Made by a program: the position numbers and the translations under genes
Assembly: GCF_027244095.1 (NCBI RefSeq)
Contig: NC_069670.1
Coordinates: forward strand, 19,953,820-20,017,819
Direction of reading: 5' to 3'
Source: Hemicordylus capensis
Taxonomy: Eukaryota; Chordata; Lepidosauria; Squamata; Cordylidae
DNA: 64,000 bases
The notes under the pieces: model-generated
The model's input: only the letters and a program-made list of their open reading frames with translations
What the model was told of the DNA's origin: nothing
Database searches by the model: none
Part shown: positions 10,283 to 20,340 of the stretch, piece after piece
Numbering within the stretch: the first letter of the stretch is position 1
How the letters are laid out: each line of letters begins with the position of its first letter

Positions 10283-11030
10283 CTAAACAGGCATAAGATC
10301 TGTCTGCAAGCATCATATGTGAAAAGCGACAACTAGGATCTTAATTTCAGTTATGGAACTGTTGAAATTTGATTTGTATTTTAGCTGTTCTTCTCCTTCA
10401 TCCGAATTGCTTAGAGAAAACTGAACATCTTCCTAAAGGACTGATAATTTGGAGGGGGGGAATCATTTGTGGGGGGGAAGCCCATTGTAGCCTCATGGGG
10501 AGCAGAGACCTAAAGGAATCTAAACGTGGCTAAACATACATAAGATTGGTCTACAAGCATCAGATGTGAAAAGGAAAATGTTTAAATCTTAATTTAAATG
10601 ACCAAGCTGTAGAAATTTGTTATGAACTGGAACTGTTCTCCATCTACAGAGCTTATAGAAAACTAAAAATCTTATTACGGTACCATAATCTTATTACGGA
10701 ACGGTAAAAATCTTATTACGGTGGGGGACTTATTTGTAAAAAAAATGGCCAATGTAGTTGCATTGGAGGCAGAGACTTAAAGGAATCTAAACGTCATTAA
10801 ACATACATAAGATTTGGTCTACAAGCATCAAACGTGCAAAGAAAAATGTTTAAATCTTAAACCACCGACTTGTAGAAATCTGTTTTGAACAGGAGCTCCC
10901 TCGGCATTGCGTACAGAAAACTGAAAACCTTCTAGCAGTACTGATAACTTGGGGTGTGGACGTCTTTGTGAAAAGCACCCCCCACTGTAGTCTCATTGGA
11001 GGCAAAGACCTAAAGGATTCTAAATGAAAC
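10283..11030 (+). repeat. Three-copy tandem repeat, about 255-bp unit
   Basis: Units begin near 10283, 10530 and 10798 with 'CTAAACATACATAAGAT'-like sequence and 'CTACAAGCATCA'. They end in 'GACCTAAAGGAATCTAAA'. Copies differ by scattered substitutions and small indels. The second carries an extra triplication of ATCTTATTACGG at about 10670-10720. No protein is encoded. Confidence 0.85.
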
Positions 11031-11341
11031 ACCACAGTCTTAGTTGCCAACATCCTTTGGGCACAGAGACTGTTTCGGCGTTGGCAGGCTCAGCCAACAG
11101 TCCTGTGCAGCAGACGCTGTTCATTTAGGGGTTTTTAAGTAATAAACAGTGGTGGAAATTTGTGCAGAAGGAAAGACTGTGGCGATCCCCCGAGAGGTTG
11201 CCAACGGTAGCCCTATTGTCGGAGAGAGAAAAGGGGCAGCGAGGGAGGTTTCAAGGGAGTTTCAAAACAGCAGCCAGAAACCCAGCAACCATCAAGCAAA
11301 CAGGCAGGAGAGTGGCCGGGGTGGGTGGGGGGGACACTTAC

Positions 11342-11399
11342 CTCCTTTTGCTGCCAAAGTTTGGTAAAAGCTGTGCAGGAGGATGAAAGCAAGGAGCAT
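11342..11399 (-). CDS. First coding exon with signal peptide, CA14-like (partial gene)
   Basis: Reading leftward from ATG at 11399, the exon encodes MLLAFILLHSFYQTLAAKG. This is a hydrophobic secretory signal peptide, and the exon ends one base into the next codon (phase 1) at a consensus donor, GTAAGT, starting at 11341. The -3 base of the ATG is A. Human CA14, a membrane-bound extracellular carbonic anhydrase encoded near CIART, has a first coding exon of almost the same length and phase ending in 'LAADGG', so CA14 is my best candidate. No second exon carrying the anhydrase domain is seen to the left, so the first intron would have to exceed 11 kb. Another secreted or type I membrane protein is possible, and the orientation relative to CIART would differ from human. 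Confidence 0.42.
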
Positions 11400-11688
11400 C
11401 TTGGAAGGCGGAAAAGGGAGGAAGTGGCAGGTGGATGGTGGGGAAGGAAGCAGGGGAGGAAAAGGCCGGCCACGGGGATGGCTTCTGAGCTAGAAAGCCC
11501 CAAAGATGTTGGTCCCCGCTGCTTCTCCAGCCAGGCAACAATCGTCCAGGATGGGGCTTAGCCCACCGCCTGCCCCTCCTTGGCTCTTTCAGAGTATGCC
11601 CCCCATCTGCCCCCCCCCAGCAGAAGGGCTTTTTTAAGGTGGCCCTGGGGAAGCGAAGGGCTCTGCCTAGGGACAACCGTCTCCGCTC

Positions 11689-11697
11689 CTTAAATAC
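11689..11697 (-). promoter_or_regulatory. TATA-like box upstream of the CA14-like exon
   Basis: On the minus strand 'GTATTTAAGGAGCGG' lies about 290 bases upstream of the ATG at 11399, in GC-rich sequence. Transcription would start near 11660. Confidence 0.35.
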
Positions 11698-11699
11698 TT

Positions 11700-11976
11700 G
11701 ATCCGCCAGCCTGCGGAGTCACAACAGTGTTTGGACAGGGCAAGGGGGCCGGGCGGAGGGGGGGCTGGAGTTTGGCCACGTTTCAGGCCTAGCCAAGCCA
11801 AGTCCCTCAGCCGCTGGCCGGTGTCTTTCATCTGTGGGCTTAAGCGGAGGCAAGAAAGAAGGGGCCAGGCGGCTCCTGGGTTTTGCAGCAGCCCTCCTCA
11901 GCATGGCTCTCCGTTTTTGTGCAGCCCCAGACCCAGGACCCATGGGCCGCTGTCAGATCCAGACCCTGTGACAGAT
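11700..11976. other. GC-rich flank, possible promoter region
   Basis: GC-rich, repeat-free sequence upstream of the minus-strand exon. No defined motif beyond the TATA-like box was found. Confidence 0.35.
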
Positions 11977-12293
11977 GCATAGGAAGCAGCCATATACTGA
12001 GTCAGACCCTTGGTCCGTCTAGCTGAGTATTGTCTGCACAGACTGGCAGCGGCTTCTCCAAGGCTGCAGGCAGGAGTCTCTCTCCGCCCTATCTTGGAGA
12101 TGCTGCCAGGGAGGGAACTGGGAACCCTCTGCATGCAAGCATGTAAATGCTCTTCCCAGAGCGGCCCCATCTCCTAAGGAGTATCTTCCAGTGCTCACGC
12201 ATGGAGTCTCCCATCCAAATGCAAACCAGGGCAGACCCTGTTTAGCAAAGGGGACCATTCATGCTGGCTACCACCAGACCAGCTCTCCTCCCA
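11977..12293 (-). repeat. SINE-A, full length
   Basis: It runs from the tail 'ATAGGAAGCAGCCATATACTG' (first 20 bases) to the head 'ACCAGACCAGCTCTCCTCC'. The 5S-like block 'GTCTCCCATCCAAATGC' is present. Confidence 0.88.
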
Positions 12294-12335
12294 TTAGACT
12301 GGATCACAATGATGATCAGACTCTTTCCACAGAGT

Positions 12336-12562
12336 CATCTATGGTGTAGTGGTTAGAGTGCTGGACTAGGACCAGGGAGACTTGAGTTCAAATCCCCATC
12401 CAGCCATGAAACTAGCTGGGTGACTCTGGGCCAGTCACTTCTCTCTCAGCCTAACCTACTTCACAGGGTTGTTGTGAAAGAGAAACTCAAGTATGTAGAG
12501 CACCGCTCTGGGCTCCTTGGAGGAAGAGCGGGATATACAATGTAAATAAATAAATAAATAAA
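12336..12562 (+). repeat. SINE-B, full length
   Basis: From 'ATGGTGTAGTGGTTAGAG' to the (AAAT)n tail at 12545-12562. Confidence 0.9.
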
Positions 12563-12878
12563 ATGCTCCTGCCCATTTTTCATTTCCATTCCTCTGACAA
12601 CATCAGTAACATTTTATGGTACTTTTTGTGTGTGTTCTTTAAACATTTCAAAGCTTTTAAAGCACCCTTGCTAATTTGGCGGCTGCATCCCTGTGGGTCA
12701 GGACAATCAAAGCATGAGAACACCCTGAAAGCTGAATGTCTTGCAGGACTCTCGCCTCTTTTCTTTCTCCAGGAGTGTAGGCTGTGTCCAAAATCATAAG
12801 GAACATTTGTTCCCCCAGATCGTACTAATAACCATCCCAGCTGGCTCTTGCACTAATGGAACTGTACACTGCGAGAGA
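12563..12878. other. No gene recognised
   Basis: No repeat or exon could be supported here. Confidence 0.35.
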
Positions 12879-12955
12879 AGCGTGGTGTAGTGGTTAGAGC
12901 ACTGGACTAGGGAGCATGGAGGCCCAGGTATAAATCCCCAATTGGCCCTGAAGCT
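12879..12955 (+). repeat. SINE-B head fragment
   Basis: The A-box region 'AGCGTGGTGTAGTGG' is retained. The copy stops where the next SINE-A begins. Confidence 0.8.
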
Positions 12956-13248
12956 TGAGCTGGTCTGGTGGTAGCAAGCAGGACTTGTCCTCTTAGCTAA
13001 GCAGGGTCCACCCTGGTTGCAGATGAATGGGAGACTTGATATGTGAGCACTGCAAAATATTCCCCTCAGGGGATGGAGCCGCTCTGGGAAGAGCAGAAGG
13101 TTTCAAGTTCCCTTCCTGGCTTCTCCAAGATAGGGCTGAGAGAGATTCCTGCCAGCAACCTTGGAGAAGCCGCTGCCAGTCTGTGAAGACAATACTGAGC
13201 TAGATAGCGCAATAGTCTGACTCAGTATATGGCAGATTCCTACATTCT
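12956..13248 (+). repeat. SINE-A
   Basis: The 5S head has 'GCTAAGCAGGGTCCACC'. A deletion in the body shortens the 'CTGGCAGCATCTCC' block to 'CTGGCTTCTCC'. The tail ends 'TACATTCTTA'. Confidence 0.85.
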
Positions 13249-14020
13249 TATGACTCACTCAGAGGCCTTCTAGTCAACCCTCTCCTGCTCAGTGTTGGAA
13301 ACGGCTTCAGCACCCCCGACAGAAACCTCCAGTGAAGGAAAAGCCCAGCGAAGGAAAAGCATGAGGCAGGCTGTTCCACTGTCCAACAGCTCTTATGGTG
13401 GGGGAAATCCTCCTGACGGCCACCTTGAATCTGCTTCCTTGCCACCTGTCCCCCTCCTCCTGTGTGGCAGCCCCTTCTTAATTCTAGAGGAGGGGGCAGA
13501 AGGGACCGGGGGGGTTTCTGCCCCCTTGGATATACAGGGCTCGGGAAGGGGGTTGTTCTCAGGGCTCTTCCCCTCCTGACCACCTCTGTGGGAGACCCCC
13601 TCCCCCCATACACACAGGTTCCCAATTCCCTGGCCTTCCTGTTGGAGGTGGACAGAAGGCTTAGAGGATTCCCTTTCTTTATTCTGGGATTTACCTCCTC
13701 CTGCCATGCAATCAGAGGCCCCCCAGGAGGTAGATTGCCTTGGCCGGCAATCCCGAGGCATCCATCAACCCGAGAAAACACCGCTTCAGATCCATGGGCG
13801 CCCATTCCCAAGGGGAGGGGGAGGAGACCACCGTCCACTTGAGTTCCCCCAGTGTCCAGCTTTTTTAAAAGCCTGGCGGGATGCAAAAGCAGTGTTAACC
13901 CCTGGGTTGCCGGCTGGTGGAGGAAACCATTGGAGCTCCCGGACTCTGGCCAGAGGAGATCCTGGCAGAGGAGGGCAAGCAATCTGCTGCAGAGGAGACT
14001 CCGAGCCCCAGAGATCCGAC
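13249..14020. other. GC-rich single-copy stretch, function unknown
   Basis: Long overlapping open frames exist on both strands (longest 244 codons, minus strand, 13982-13248), as expected from low stop-codon density in GC-rich DNA. None shows a domain or a convincing splice pattern. Confidence 0.35.
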
Positions 14021-14204
14021 AAAGGAAGCTGCCGTATACTGAGTCAGACCCTTGGTCTATCTAGCCCAGTATTGTCTACCCAGACTGGCAGCGGCTTCTC
14101 CCAGGATGCAGGCAGGAATCTCTCGCAGCCCTATCTAGGAGATGCTGCCAGGGGGGGAACTTGGGACCTTCTGATGCTCTTCCCAGAGCACCTCCATCCC
14201 AAGT
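14021..14204 (-). repeat. SINE-A body and tail
   Basis: The tail 'GGAAGCTGCCGTATACTGAG' and the body are present. The copy ends after 'GCTCTTCCCAGAGC', so the 5S head is missing. Confidence 0.8.
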
Positions 14205-14367
14205 AGCCAGGGTTTGTCCTCACCCCTCCCTATGAGCCCTGGGGACCTGGTGCCCCCCCCCACCCATGAGGCTCCTGTCCTCTCCCCCCACCCCAGATCA
14301 TTGCCACAGGGGGCCCAGGAGCAGAAGTGATGCTGTGCTAGGGCCAAACTCCAGCTTAGGAGAAGCC

Positions 14368-14508
14368 CCCCCCAGCAGCATCTCCAGGAGGGTTGAGACT
14401 GAGAGAGACTCTGGCCTGAAACCTTGGAGAAGCTGCTGCCAGTCCATGCAGACAATGCTAGATGGACCAAGGAAAGGTCTGACTCAACATGAGGCTGCTT
14501 CCTGTGTC
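14368..14508 (+). repeat. SINE-A body fragment
   Basis: 'AGCAGCATCTCCAGGAGGG' through 'ATGAGGCTGCTTCCTGTG' with a short internal deletion in 'AATACTGAGCTAG'. Confidence 0.75.
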
Positions 14509-14566
14509 AGGACTCACTGAGTGTCTGTCATCACCATCCATTTCATGCAGCAGCAGGGCAGGAGGA

Positions 14567-14722
14567 ATACATAGGAACGTAGGAAGCTGCCTTATATCTG
14601 AGTCGGACCCTTGGTCCATCTAGCTCAGTATTGTCTTCACAGACTGGCAGCGGCTTCTCCAATGTTGCAGGCAGGAATCTCTCACAGCCCTATCTTGGAG
14701 ATGCTGCCAGGGAGGGAACTTT
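14567..14722 (-). repeat. SINE-A body and tail
   Basis: From 'ATAGGAACGTAGGAAGCTGC' to 'GCCAGGGAGGGAACTT', truncated before the tRNA/5S part. Confidence 0.8.
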
Positions 14723-15527
14723 TAGATGGGGGGGTGCATTTTCAGACCCCCTTTCCAACTCTTATTTTTACCCCGAGGGGGTTGAGAATTGTTGGCAAAA
14801 AAAAAAAGTGATTCAGTGATTCTGGAAGACTGGCAAGGGGTTAAAATGGAGGCAAGGAATGCCTCATGTGGGTGGGTGGGTGGGAAACCTGGCAAAGGAA
14901 GGGTTAACAGCCCCCTTTCCTCCCCCTTTCTGATGCAAATCCACCCCCCCCAGGCAAGTGGGGTGAGATGGAGACACCTGGTTGCATCCAATGCACAGCG
15001 GAGTTTGCTGGCTGTTAATCATTCCTTTGTTGGGCCTTTGAAGTTTCATCAATGGGCCCTGAGGAGATGGTGTCCTGATAGCTGGGGTCCTCTCTGTGTG
15101 CTTTGAATGAGACGCCCAGTGGGGTTTCTGGAGGGGTGGCCCTGTTAGAGCAAACACAAGAAAGTGCCTCCGGGAGCCTTAAAGACTAACCCACTGTTGA
15201 TTGATTGATTTCTAACTTGTAGCAGATGTTTTTGAGGACTGCTGTAAGCAAAGCTCAACTACATACCTGGGATACCCTGCATTTCTATTATTTTAGAGGT
15301 TATGGTGCTTCTTTTCCAGAGAATGTTGTTGTAAACTGCTATGAATTCATATATGGAATGGTGGCATAGAAGTCCTTTAAATGAGCGGATGGATGAATAA
15401 TGACTATTTTCCTAGATTGATGGCTAATTTAACAGTTTTCCCTGGGAAAGAAAACCACTGTCTCCATTGAGACCTAAGCAAATAGAATGCAACATGCTGA
15501 GAGATCTTAGTCGAGAGCCTACCTTTG
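14723..15527. other. No gene recognised
   Basis: Single-copy sequence with G-rich and C-rich runs. No exon or repeat could be supported. Confidence 0.35.
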
Positions 15528-15848
15528 AGGGGAGGAGAGCTGGTCTTGTGGCAGCAAGCATAAATTGTGCCCTGTTGCTAAGCAGGGTCCACCCTGGTTT
15601 GCATTTGGATGGGAGAGCACATGTGTGAGCTCTGCAAGGTATTCCCCTTAGGGGATGGGGCTGCTCTGGGAAGAGCATCTGCCTGCTTGCATGTAGAAGG
15701 TTCAAAGTTCCCTCCCTGGCATCTCCATGATAGGGCTGCCTGAGAGAGACTCCTGCTTGCAACCTTGGAGAAGCCGCTGCCAGTCTGTGAAGACAATACT
15801 GCCCTAGATGGACCAGTGGTCTGACTCAGTATATGGCAGCTTCCTATG
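15528..15848 (+). repeat. SINE-A, full length
   Basis: The head 'GGAGGAGAGCTGGTCTTGTG', 5S block and tail are all present. The body lacks 'CAG' in the 'CTGGCAGCATCTCC' motif. Confidence 0.87.
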
Positions 15849-15990
15849 TCCACTGGGTGACTCTGGGTCAGTCCCTTCTCCCTCAGCCTAACTCACCTGA
15901 CAGTTGTGAGGATAAACATAACCATGTGCTCTTTGGAGGAACCTCTAGGCTCTTTGGAGGAAGCTCAGGATATAAATGTATCTGCTCGGA
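15849..15990 (+). repeat. SINE-B 3' part
   Basis: 'CACTGGGTGACTCTGGGTCA' through 'GCTCAGGATATAAATGTA'. The tail's 'CTCTTTGGAGGAA' is duplicated. Confidence 0.75.
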
Positions 15991-16356
15991 AAGAGCTAAA
16001 AATGTTGTGGTTCTTATGGGTGCATTACTAGAGCACCTGCAGGCCAGGTGGAGGTACTGGAAGACTCAGGGTAACTCTCAGGTACATGGGTTTCACAGAA
16101 GTTTGAAGGGGAGAAAGCCTAAGGGGTCCAGTACCCTCCACAAACACACAACTGCCCAAATGTACCTCAATGGAGCAGAATGTTCACTGACTCAGAGGGC
16201 AGTTAACAGACCAGCAAGTAGGGAGAGCTAATAGAACTCAAGGGTAAGGAGGACTAGAACAAAAACAGCAGGCAATTTCTCCACTTGAAGAATATTCTCT
16301 CAAGAATATTCCTCTGGCTGCTTCTGAGAGGGAATGGTATCACAGGCACACCAGAG

Positions 16357-17350
16357 AGATATATTGCAACATTTTAGCTCCAAGTCCATACAACAACAAC
16401 AACAACAACAACAATAATAACAGAAGAAAAATCAACAACAAACAGCAAGTGCCGCCTTTGTAGAGAAGCAGATGAAACCGTGGACCACCTAATCAGCTGT
16501 TGTAAAAAAATCACACAGATTGACTACAAATAAAGGCATGACAAGGTAGCAGGGACGATACACTGGAACATCTGCAAAAAATACAAGCTACCTGTAGCCA
16601 AAGATTGGTGGGACCACAAAATTGAAAAAATGGTAGAAAATGAAGATGCAAAAATATTATGGGACTTCCGACTACAAACAGACAAACATCTGCCACACAA
16701 GCGTGGTGTAGTGGTTAGAGTGCTGGACTAGGACCGGGGAGACCCGAGTTCAAATCCCCATTCAGCCATGAAAACTAGCTGGGTGACTCTGGGCCAGTCA
16801 CTTCTCTCTCAGCCTAACCTACTTCACAGGGTTGTTGTGAAAGAGAAACTCAAGTATGTAGTACACCGCTCTGGGCTCCTTGGAGGAAGAGCACGATGTA
16901 AATGTAAAAAAAATAATAATAAATAAATAATAATATAACTGTAGTCGAGAAGAAAGAAAAACAAGTCAAAATAATCGACATAGCAATACCATGGGATAGC
17001 AGAACAGAAGAAAAAGAAATAGAAAAATCACCAAATACAAAGATCTACAAATTGAAATGGAAAGGCTGTGGCAGAAAAAGACCAAAATAATCCCAGTGGT
17101 CATTGGCGCCCTGGGTGCAGTCCCAAAAGACCTTGAAGAGCACCTCAACACCATCGGGGCCACAGAAATCACCATCAGCCAATTACAAAAAGCAGCTTTA
17201 CTGGGAACAGCCTAAATTCTGCGACAATATCTATAACAACTGACAATAAAATTCTGGCATCCCAGGTCCTTGGAAGGACTCGATGTCTGGATAAAACAAA
17301 CCAGTCAATAACACCTGTCTGACTGTGTAAACAAGAAATAATAATAATAA
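16357..17350 (+). mobile_element. RLE-type LINE (R4/Dong-like), C-terminal coding end and 3' tail
   Basis: The coding strand shows a CCHC-type knuckle, CRLCREADETVDHLISCC, at about 16450-16505. The block 'KIIDIAIP', typical of the restriction-like endonuclease of R2/R4-class LINEs, follows, then 'IIPVVIGALGAVPKDLEEHL'. A SINE-B interrupts it at 16699-16933. The copy is 5'-truncated and its 3' end adjoins an (AAT)n tract at 17331-17350. Dong elements are known to insert at TAA repeats, which fits. Confidence 0.75.
16699..16933 (+). repeat. SINE-B inserted in the RLE LINE
   Basis: It splits 'ATCTGCCACACA' from 'ATAACTGTAGTCGAGAA', which are contiguous in the copy at 21.29-22.11 kb. It ends in an A/T-rich tail. 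Confidence 0.9.
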
Positions 17351-18000
17351 CATTTTTGAAAGTATAGACACAGGAGGCAGAGTGCCACCCTTCGCACTGT
17401 GTACTGGGTTCGACGGGACGCAGTGAACCTGCACTTGCGAATCGGGGTGTCGCAAGTGCGTCCCTTTTTATGAAATGTAGGAATAACATCCAGGAATAAC
17501 ATGGCCTGCCTTGTCTTGTCTTGTGGCCGTATAAATAGCTTCTTGTCCCACAGAAGACTTTTTGCACCCGCAGCTCCCTGATCTTCTTTGACGAGAGAAA
17601 GATGGCACCGGGTGGGTTAAATCCGATACGGACCAGGCAAACACCCAAGGTGTTTGGCTCTGTGACCTTGACTCTCTTTGCAGTTCCAAAGAGCAGGCCG
17701 ACAAAAATATCCAATGCCCAACTGCACGGTTTGTCTGGCCAGTGGTGACGTCAAGGGGCCCCGAATTAGCAGAGGCCCGCACTAATAATACAGCCCCCAC
17801 CCCCGCATTACTTTGGGACACCTCCTCCATTGGAGCAGGCAGGGATCTTCATCCTTCCACTTCACTTGGGGATTTATTTACAGCAGGGAATCCCCAGACG
17901 CTGGAGATTCGCCTGGCCCTTGTGTCCAAAGAGGGTTATCCTGAGAGTATGGGAGCTTGTCCTGTGCGTGCTTCAGGATGAATCTCTGGATTCGGGAGAG
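17351..18000. promoter_or_regulatory. Promoter-like stretch with TATA box, CRE and hairpin; no gene identified
   Basis: A perfect 10-bp inverted repeat GCACTTGCGA/TCGCAAGTGC lies at 17431-17440 and 17450-17459. TATAAATAG is at 17530-17538. A 48-codon frame starts at ATG 17602 and stops in a perfect CRE palindrome TGACGTCA at 17746-17753. None of this matches a known gene, and the sequence could be part of an unrecognised repeat. Confidence 0.3.
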
Positions 18001-18040
18001 GGGAGCTGGTCTTGCCGTAGCATGCATACCTTGGCCCCTT

Positions 18041-18225
18041 AAGGAACATAAGAAGCTGCCATATACTGAGTCAGATCCTTGGTCCATCTCGCTCAGCATT
18101 GTCTTCACAGACTGGCAGCGGTTTCTCCAGGGTTGCAGGCAGGAGTCTCTCTCAGCCCTCTCTTGGAGATGCTGCCAGGGAGGGAACTTGGGACCTGTCT
18201 GCACGCAAGCAGACAGGTGCTTTTA
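18041..18225 (-). repeat. SINE-A body and tail
   Basis: It is preceded at 18000-18035 by an isolated plus-strand SINE-A head ('GAGCTGGTCTTGCCGTAGCA'). The two are separate insertions. Confidence 0.8.
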
Positions 18226-18379
18226 TTTCTGAGCAAAGAAGCATCTTTTAAAAGTGGCAATTCTCTTTATTGAGCAGGGGGAGAGCAACTGGCCTTATCC
18301 AACCCCCAGCACAGCATCCCTCCAGTGGCTGTTGCTGGTGTCTTTCTTGTGTTTCTTTTTGGATTGTGAGCCCTTTGGG

Positions 18380-18458
18380 GAGAGGGAGCCTATTTATTTA
18401 TTTATTTCTGTATGTAAACCGCTTTGGGAACTTTGGTTGACAAGTGGTATATAAATAT
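18380..18458 (+). repeat. LINE-like 3' end (L2/CR1 type)
   Basis: 'TGTAAACCGCTTTGGGAACT' followed by 'GTGGTATATAAATA' is the usual wording of L2-type 3' ends. A (TTGTA)n tract follows at 18459-18487. Confidence 0.5.
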
Positions 18459-18487
18459 TCCTTGTATTGTATTGTATTGTATTGTAC

Positions 18488-18826
18488 TTTCCCAGAGGAA
18501 TCTCTTCCAGTGCTCACGCACGCAGTCTCCCATTCAAATGCAAACCAGGGGAGACCCTGCTTAGCAAAGGGGAGGAGAGCTGGTCTTGTGGTCACAACCA
18601 TGACTTGTACCCTTAGTTAAGCAGGGTTTGCCCTGGTTGCATATGAATGGGAGACTAGAAGTGTAAGCCCTGGAAGATCTCCCCCCACCTTGGAGAAGCT
18701 GCTGCCAGTCTGTGAAGACAATACTGAGCTAGATAGACCAATGGTCTGACTCAATAAATGGCAGCTTCCTAATTTCCTATGTTCCAAAGCGGACAATTCA
18801 TGCTTGCTGCCACAAGACCAGCTCTT
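18488..18826 (-). repeat. SINE-A head, split by a second SINE-A
   Basis: Minus-strand 5S-headed sequence at 18488-18570 resumes at 18786-18826 ('GGACAATTCATGCTTGCTGC'). The interruption is the plus-strand copy listed next. Confidence 0.82.
18571..18785 (+). repeat. SINE-A nested in the opposite-strand SINE-A
   Basis: It carries 'GGAGGAGAGCTGGTCTTGTG', the 5S block and, after an internal deletion, the tail to 'CCTATGTTCC'. The flanks 'GCAAAGG' and 'CCAAAGCGG' look like a short worn duplication. Confidence 0.82.
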
Positions 18827-18915
18827 AGCTAAGCAGGGTCCATCCTGGTTTGCATTTGGATGGGTGACTACATGTGAGTGCCATCTGCTGTAAGACATCC
18901 TGAGGGCAGCATTCA
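18827..18915 (+). repeat. SINE-A 5S-like head fragment
   Basis: 'AGCTAAGCAGGGTCCATCC' and 'TTTGGATGGGTGAC' only. Confidence 0.75.
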
Positions 18916-19023
18916 TCATTTTAAGGCTGGTGGGGGAGGGTACTGGAGGCCCCCATCATCCCTAAGTGTGGCTCCCTGAATAATTATGTATTGGGCCTGT
19001 GTGAAGTTTCATCCAAAGCTGAA

Positions 19024-19500
19024 TACTGTCGTCCCACTCCAATCGCGGGTTTGTGTATCCACGACAGGAAAATTGCTATCGGGCTCGCCCACTGCGACCT
19101 GAGTATCCGTGGCTTGGCAATTTTTAAAAAAAAATTGGGAGGGTTGGGTAATTTGGGGGGGCAAGGTGTCATTTCTGGGGGGCAGCAGTGATTTCAGGGG
19201 GTTGGGTGATTTGGGGGGTTTGGGGTGATTTTGAGAGGTTATTCTCAGGGTTCAGGGGTAATTTTGGGGGTTGAATGATTTGGGGGGCTTGGGAGTGATT
19301 TGGGGGGATTCAGGAGGGTCATTTCCAGGGATCAGGGGGCGATTCTTTCTGTTTTTTACCTTGTTTGTTGGCCCTTCTATGACTGTGATTCCCCTAACCT
19401 CCCGTTTTCAGTGCTTTCCGATTGCTTCCCAACCGCAAATTCGCCAACCACGAGATTTTCCAGGAACAGAACCCTTGCGGTTGGCGAAGGACAACTGTGC
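19024..19500. mobile_element. Possible pogo/Tigger-like element with G-rich core
   Basis: The left end 'ACTGTCGTCCCACTCC' and the inverse of the right end, 'AGTTGTCCTTCGCCAACC', are similar, as are 'CGCGGGTTT' and 'CGCAAGGGTT'. The wording recalls Tigger/MER2 termini. No transposase is visible. Confidence 0.4.
19130..19345 (+). repeat. G-rich minisatellite
   Basis: Degenerate repeats of 'GTGATTTGGGGGGTTTGGG' and shorter variants. Many runs of five or six G make G-quadruplex formation likely. Confidence 0.75.
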
Positions 19501-19799
19501 TCTGCACAGTCCCCCTGGCACCATCCCGGAGTGACTGTTCCCACCGTGCAGTGCTGTGCTTTGCCCCGGGTCAGAAGGGGGACATCTCTAAGGGAAACAG
19601 AGCCCTCTTGGGCTCCTGTATGATCTTGGAAGGCGGCATGCATGAAATACTAGAGCTCTTCAGAGAGGGTTTCTCCTTTGCTCTTAAAGGGCCCTCCCAG
19701 CACTGAGAAAAATATGGAGGTCAGCACAGGGGGAAACGGCTTTCACACTGAAGGTCTTTTTGCCAAAGTGCCCCCCCCCCCGAAAAATAGTGAAGACCC

Positions 19800-19996
19800 C
19801 TACCTTAGGGGATGGAACCATCTGCATCTGCTCTGGGTGCAGAAAGTCTGAGGTTCAATCCCTGGCAGCATCTCCAGGTAGGAATGGGAAAGACTCCGGC
19901 CTGAAACCTTGGAGAGCTGCTGCCAGTCAGTGTAGGCAATACTAAGCGAGCTGCACCAAGGGTCTGACTCCGTAGATGGCAGCTTTCCTGTGTTCA
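19800..19996 (+). repeat. SINE-A, tRNA-Ala-headed form
   Basis: The B-box region 'GAGGTTCAATCCCTGGCAGC' of a tRNA-Ala-like head joins directly to the SINE-A body. There is no 5S block. Confidence 0.8.
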
Positions 19997-20094
19997 CCGT
20001 GATTCCTCATTGGAAGGAGGTATACTCGGAGCAGTCAGATGCAGAGACAAAAAAGGAAGCCAGAAAATAGCCAGAACCTCCAAACGCATTGCAG

Positions 20095-20340
20095 AATGAG
20101 ACATTTGGGAGACTGGATCCTTTCAGAGCTGTGGAAGCCTCTCCCGAAGGAGATTAGACCTCTTTTCCTGTTTTTAAACAGAGATGGAAAACTCATTTCA
20201 GAACACTTTCAAGACTCCTAGATATTCTATCTTAATATTTTAATTACACATTTTTATAGTCTTGTTTTAACTTTTGTTGTAAACCACCTTGAGATTGTTT
20301 TAACGAAAGGCAGTTTAGAAATTTAACAAATAAATAAACA
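20095..20340 (+). repeat. L2 LINE 3' end
   Basis: The reading 'LWKPLPKEIRPLFLFL' corresponds to the conserved 'LWNSLPEEIR' C-terminus of L2 proteins. The 3' end 'GTAAACCACCTTGAGATTG' follows, with an (AAAT)n-like tail. Confidence 0.7.

Noticed and set aside
13248-13982. 244-codon minus-strand open frame
   Set aside because: It lies in GC-rich DNA where the other frames are also long. There is no domain, no signal and no splice logic.
17175-17714. 179-codon minus-strand open frame
   Set aside because: Its C-terminal half reads through the LINE tail and microsatellite, and the N-terminal half matches nothing known.
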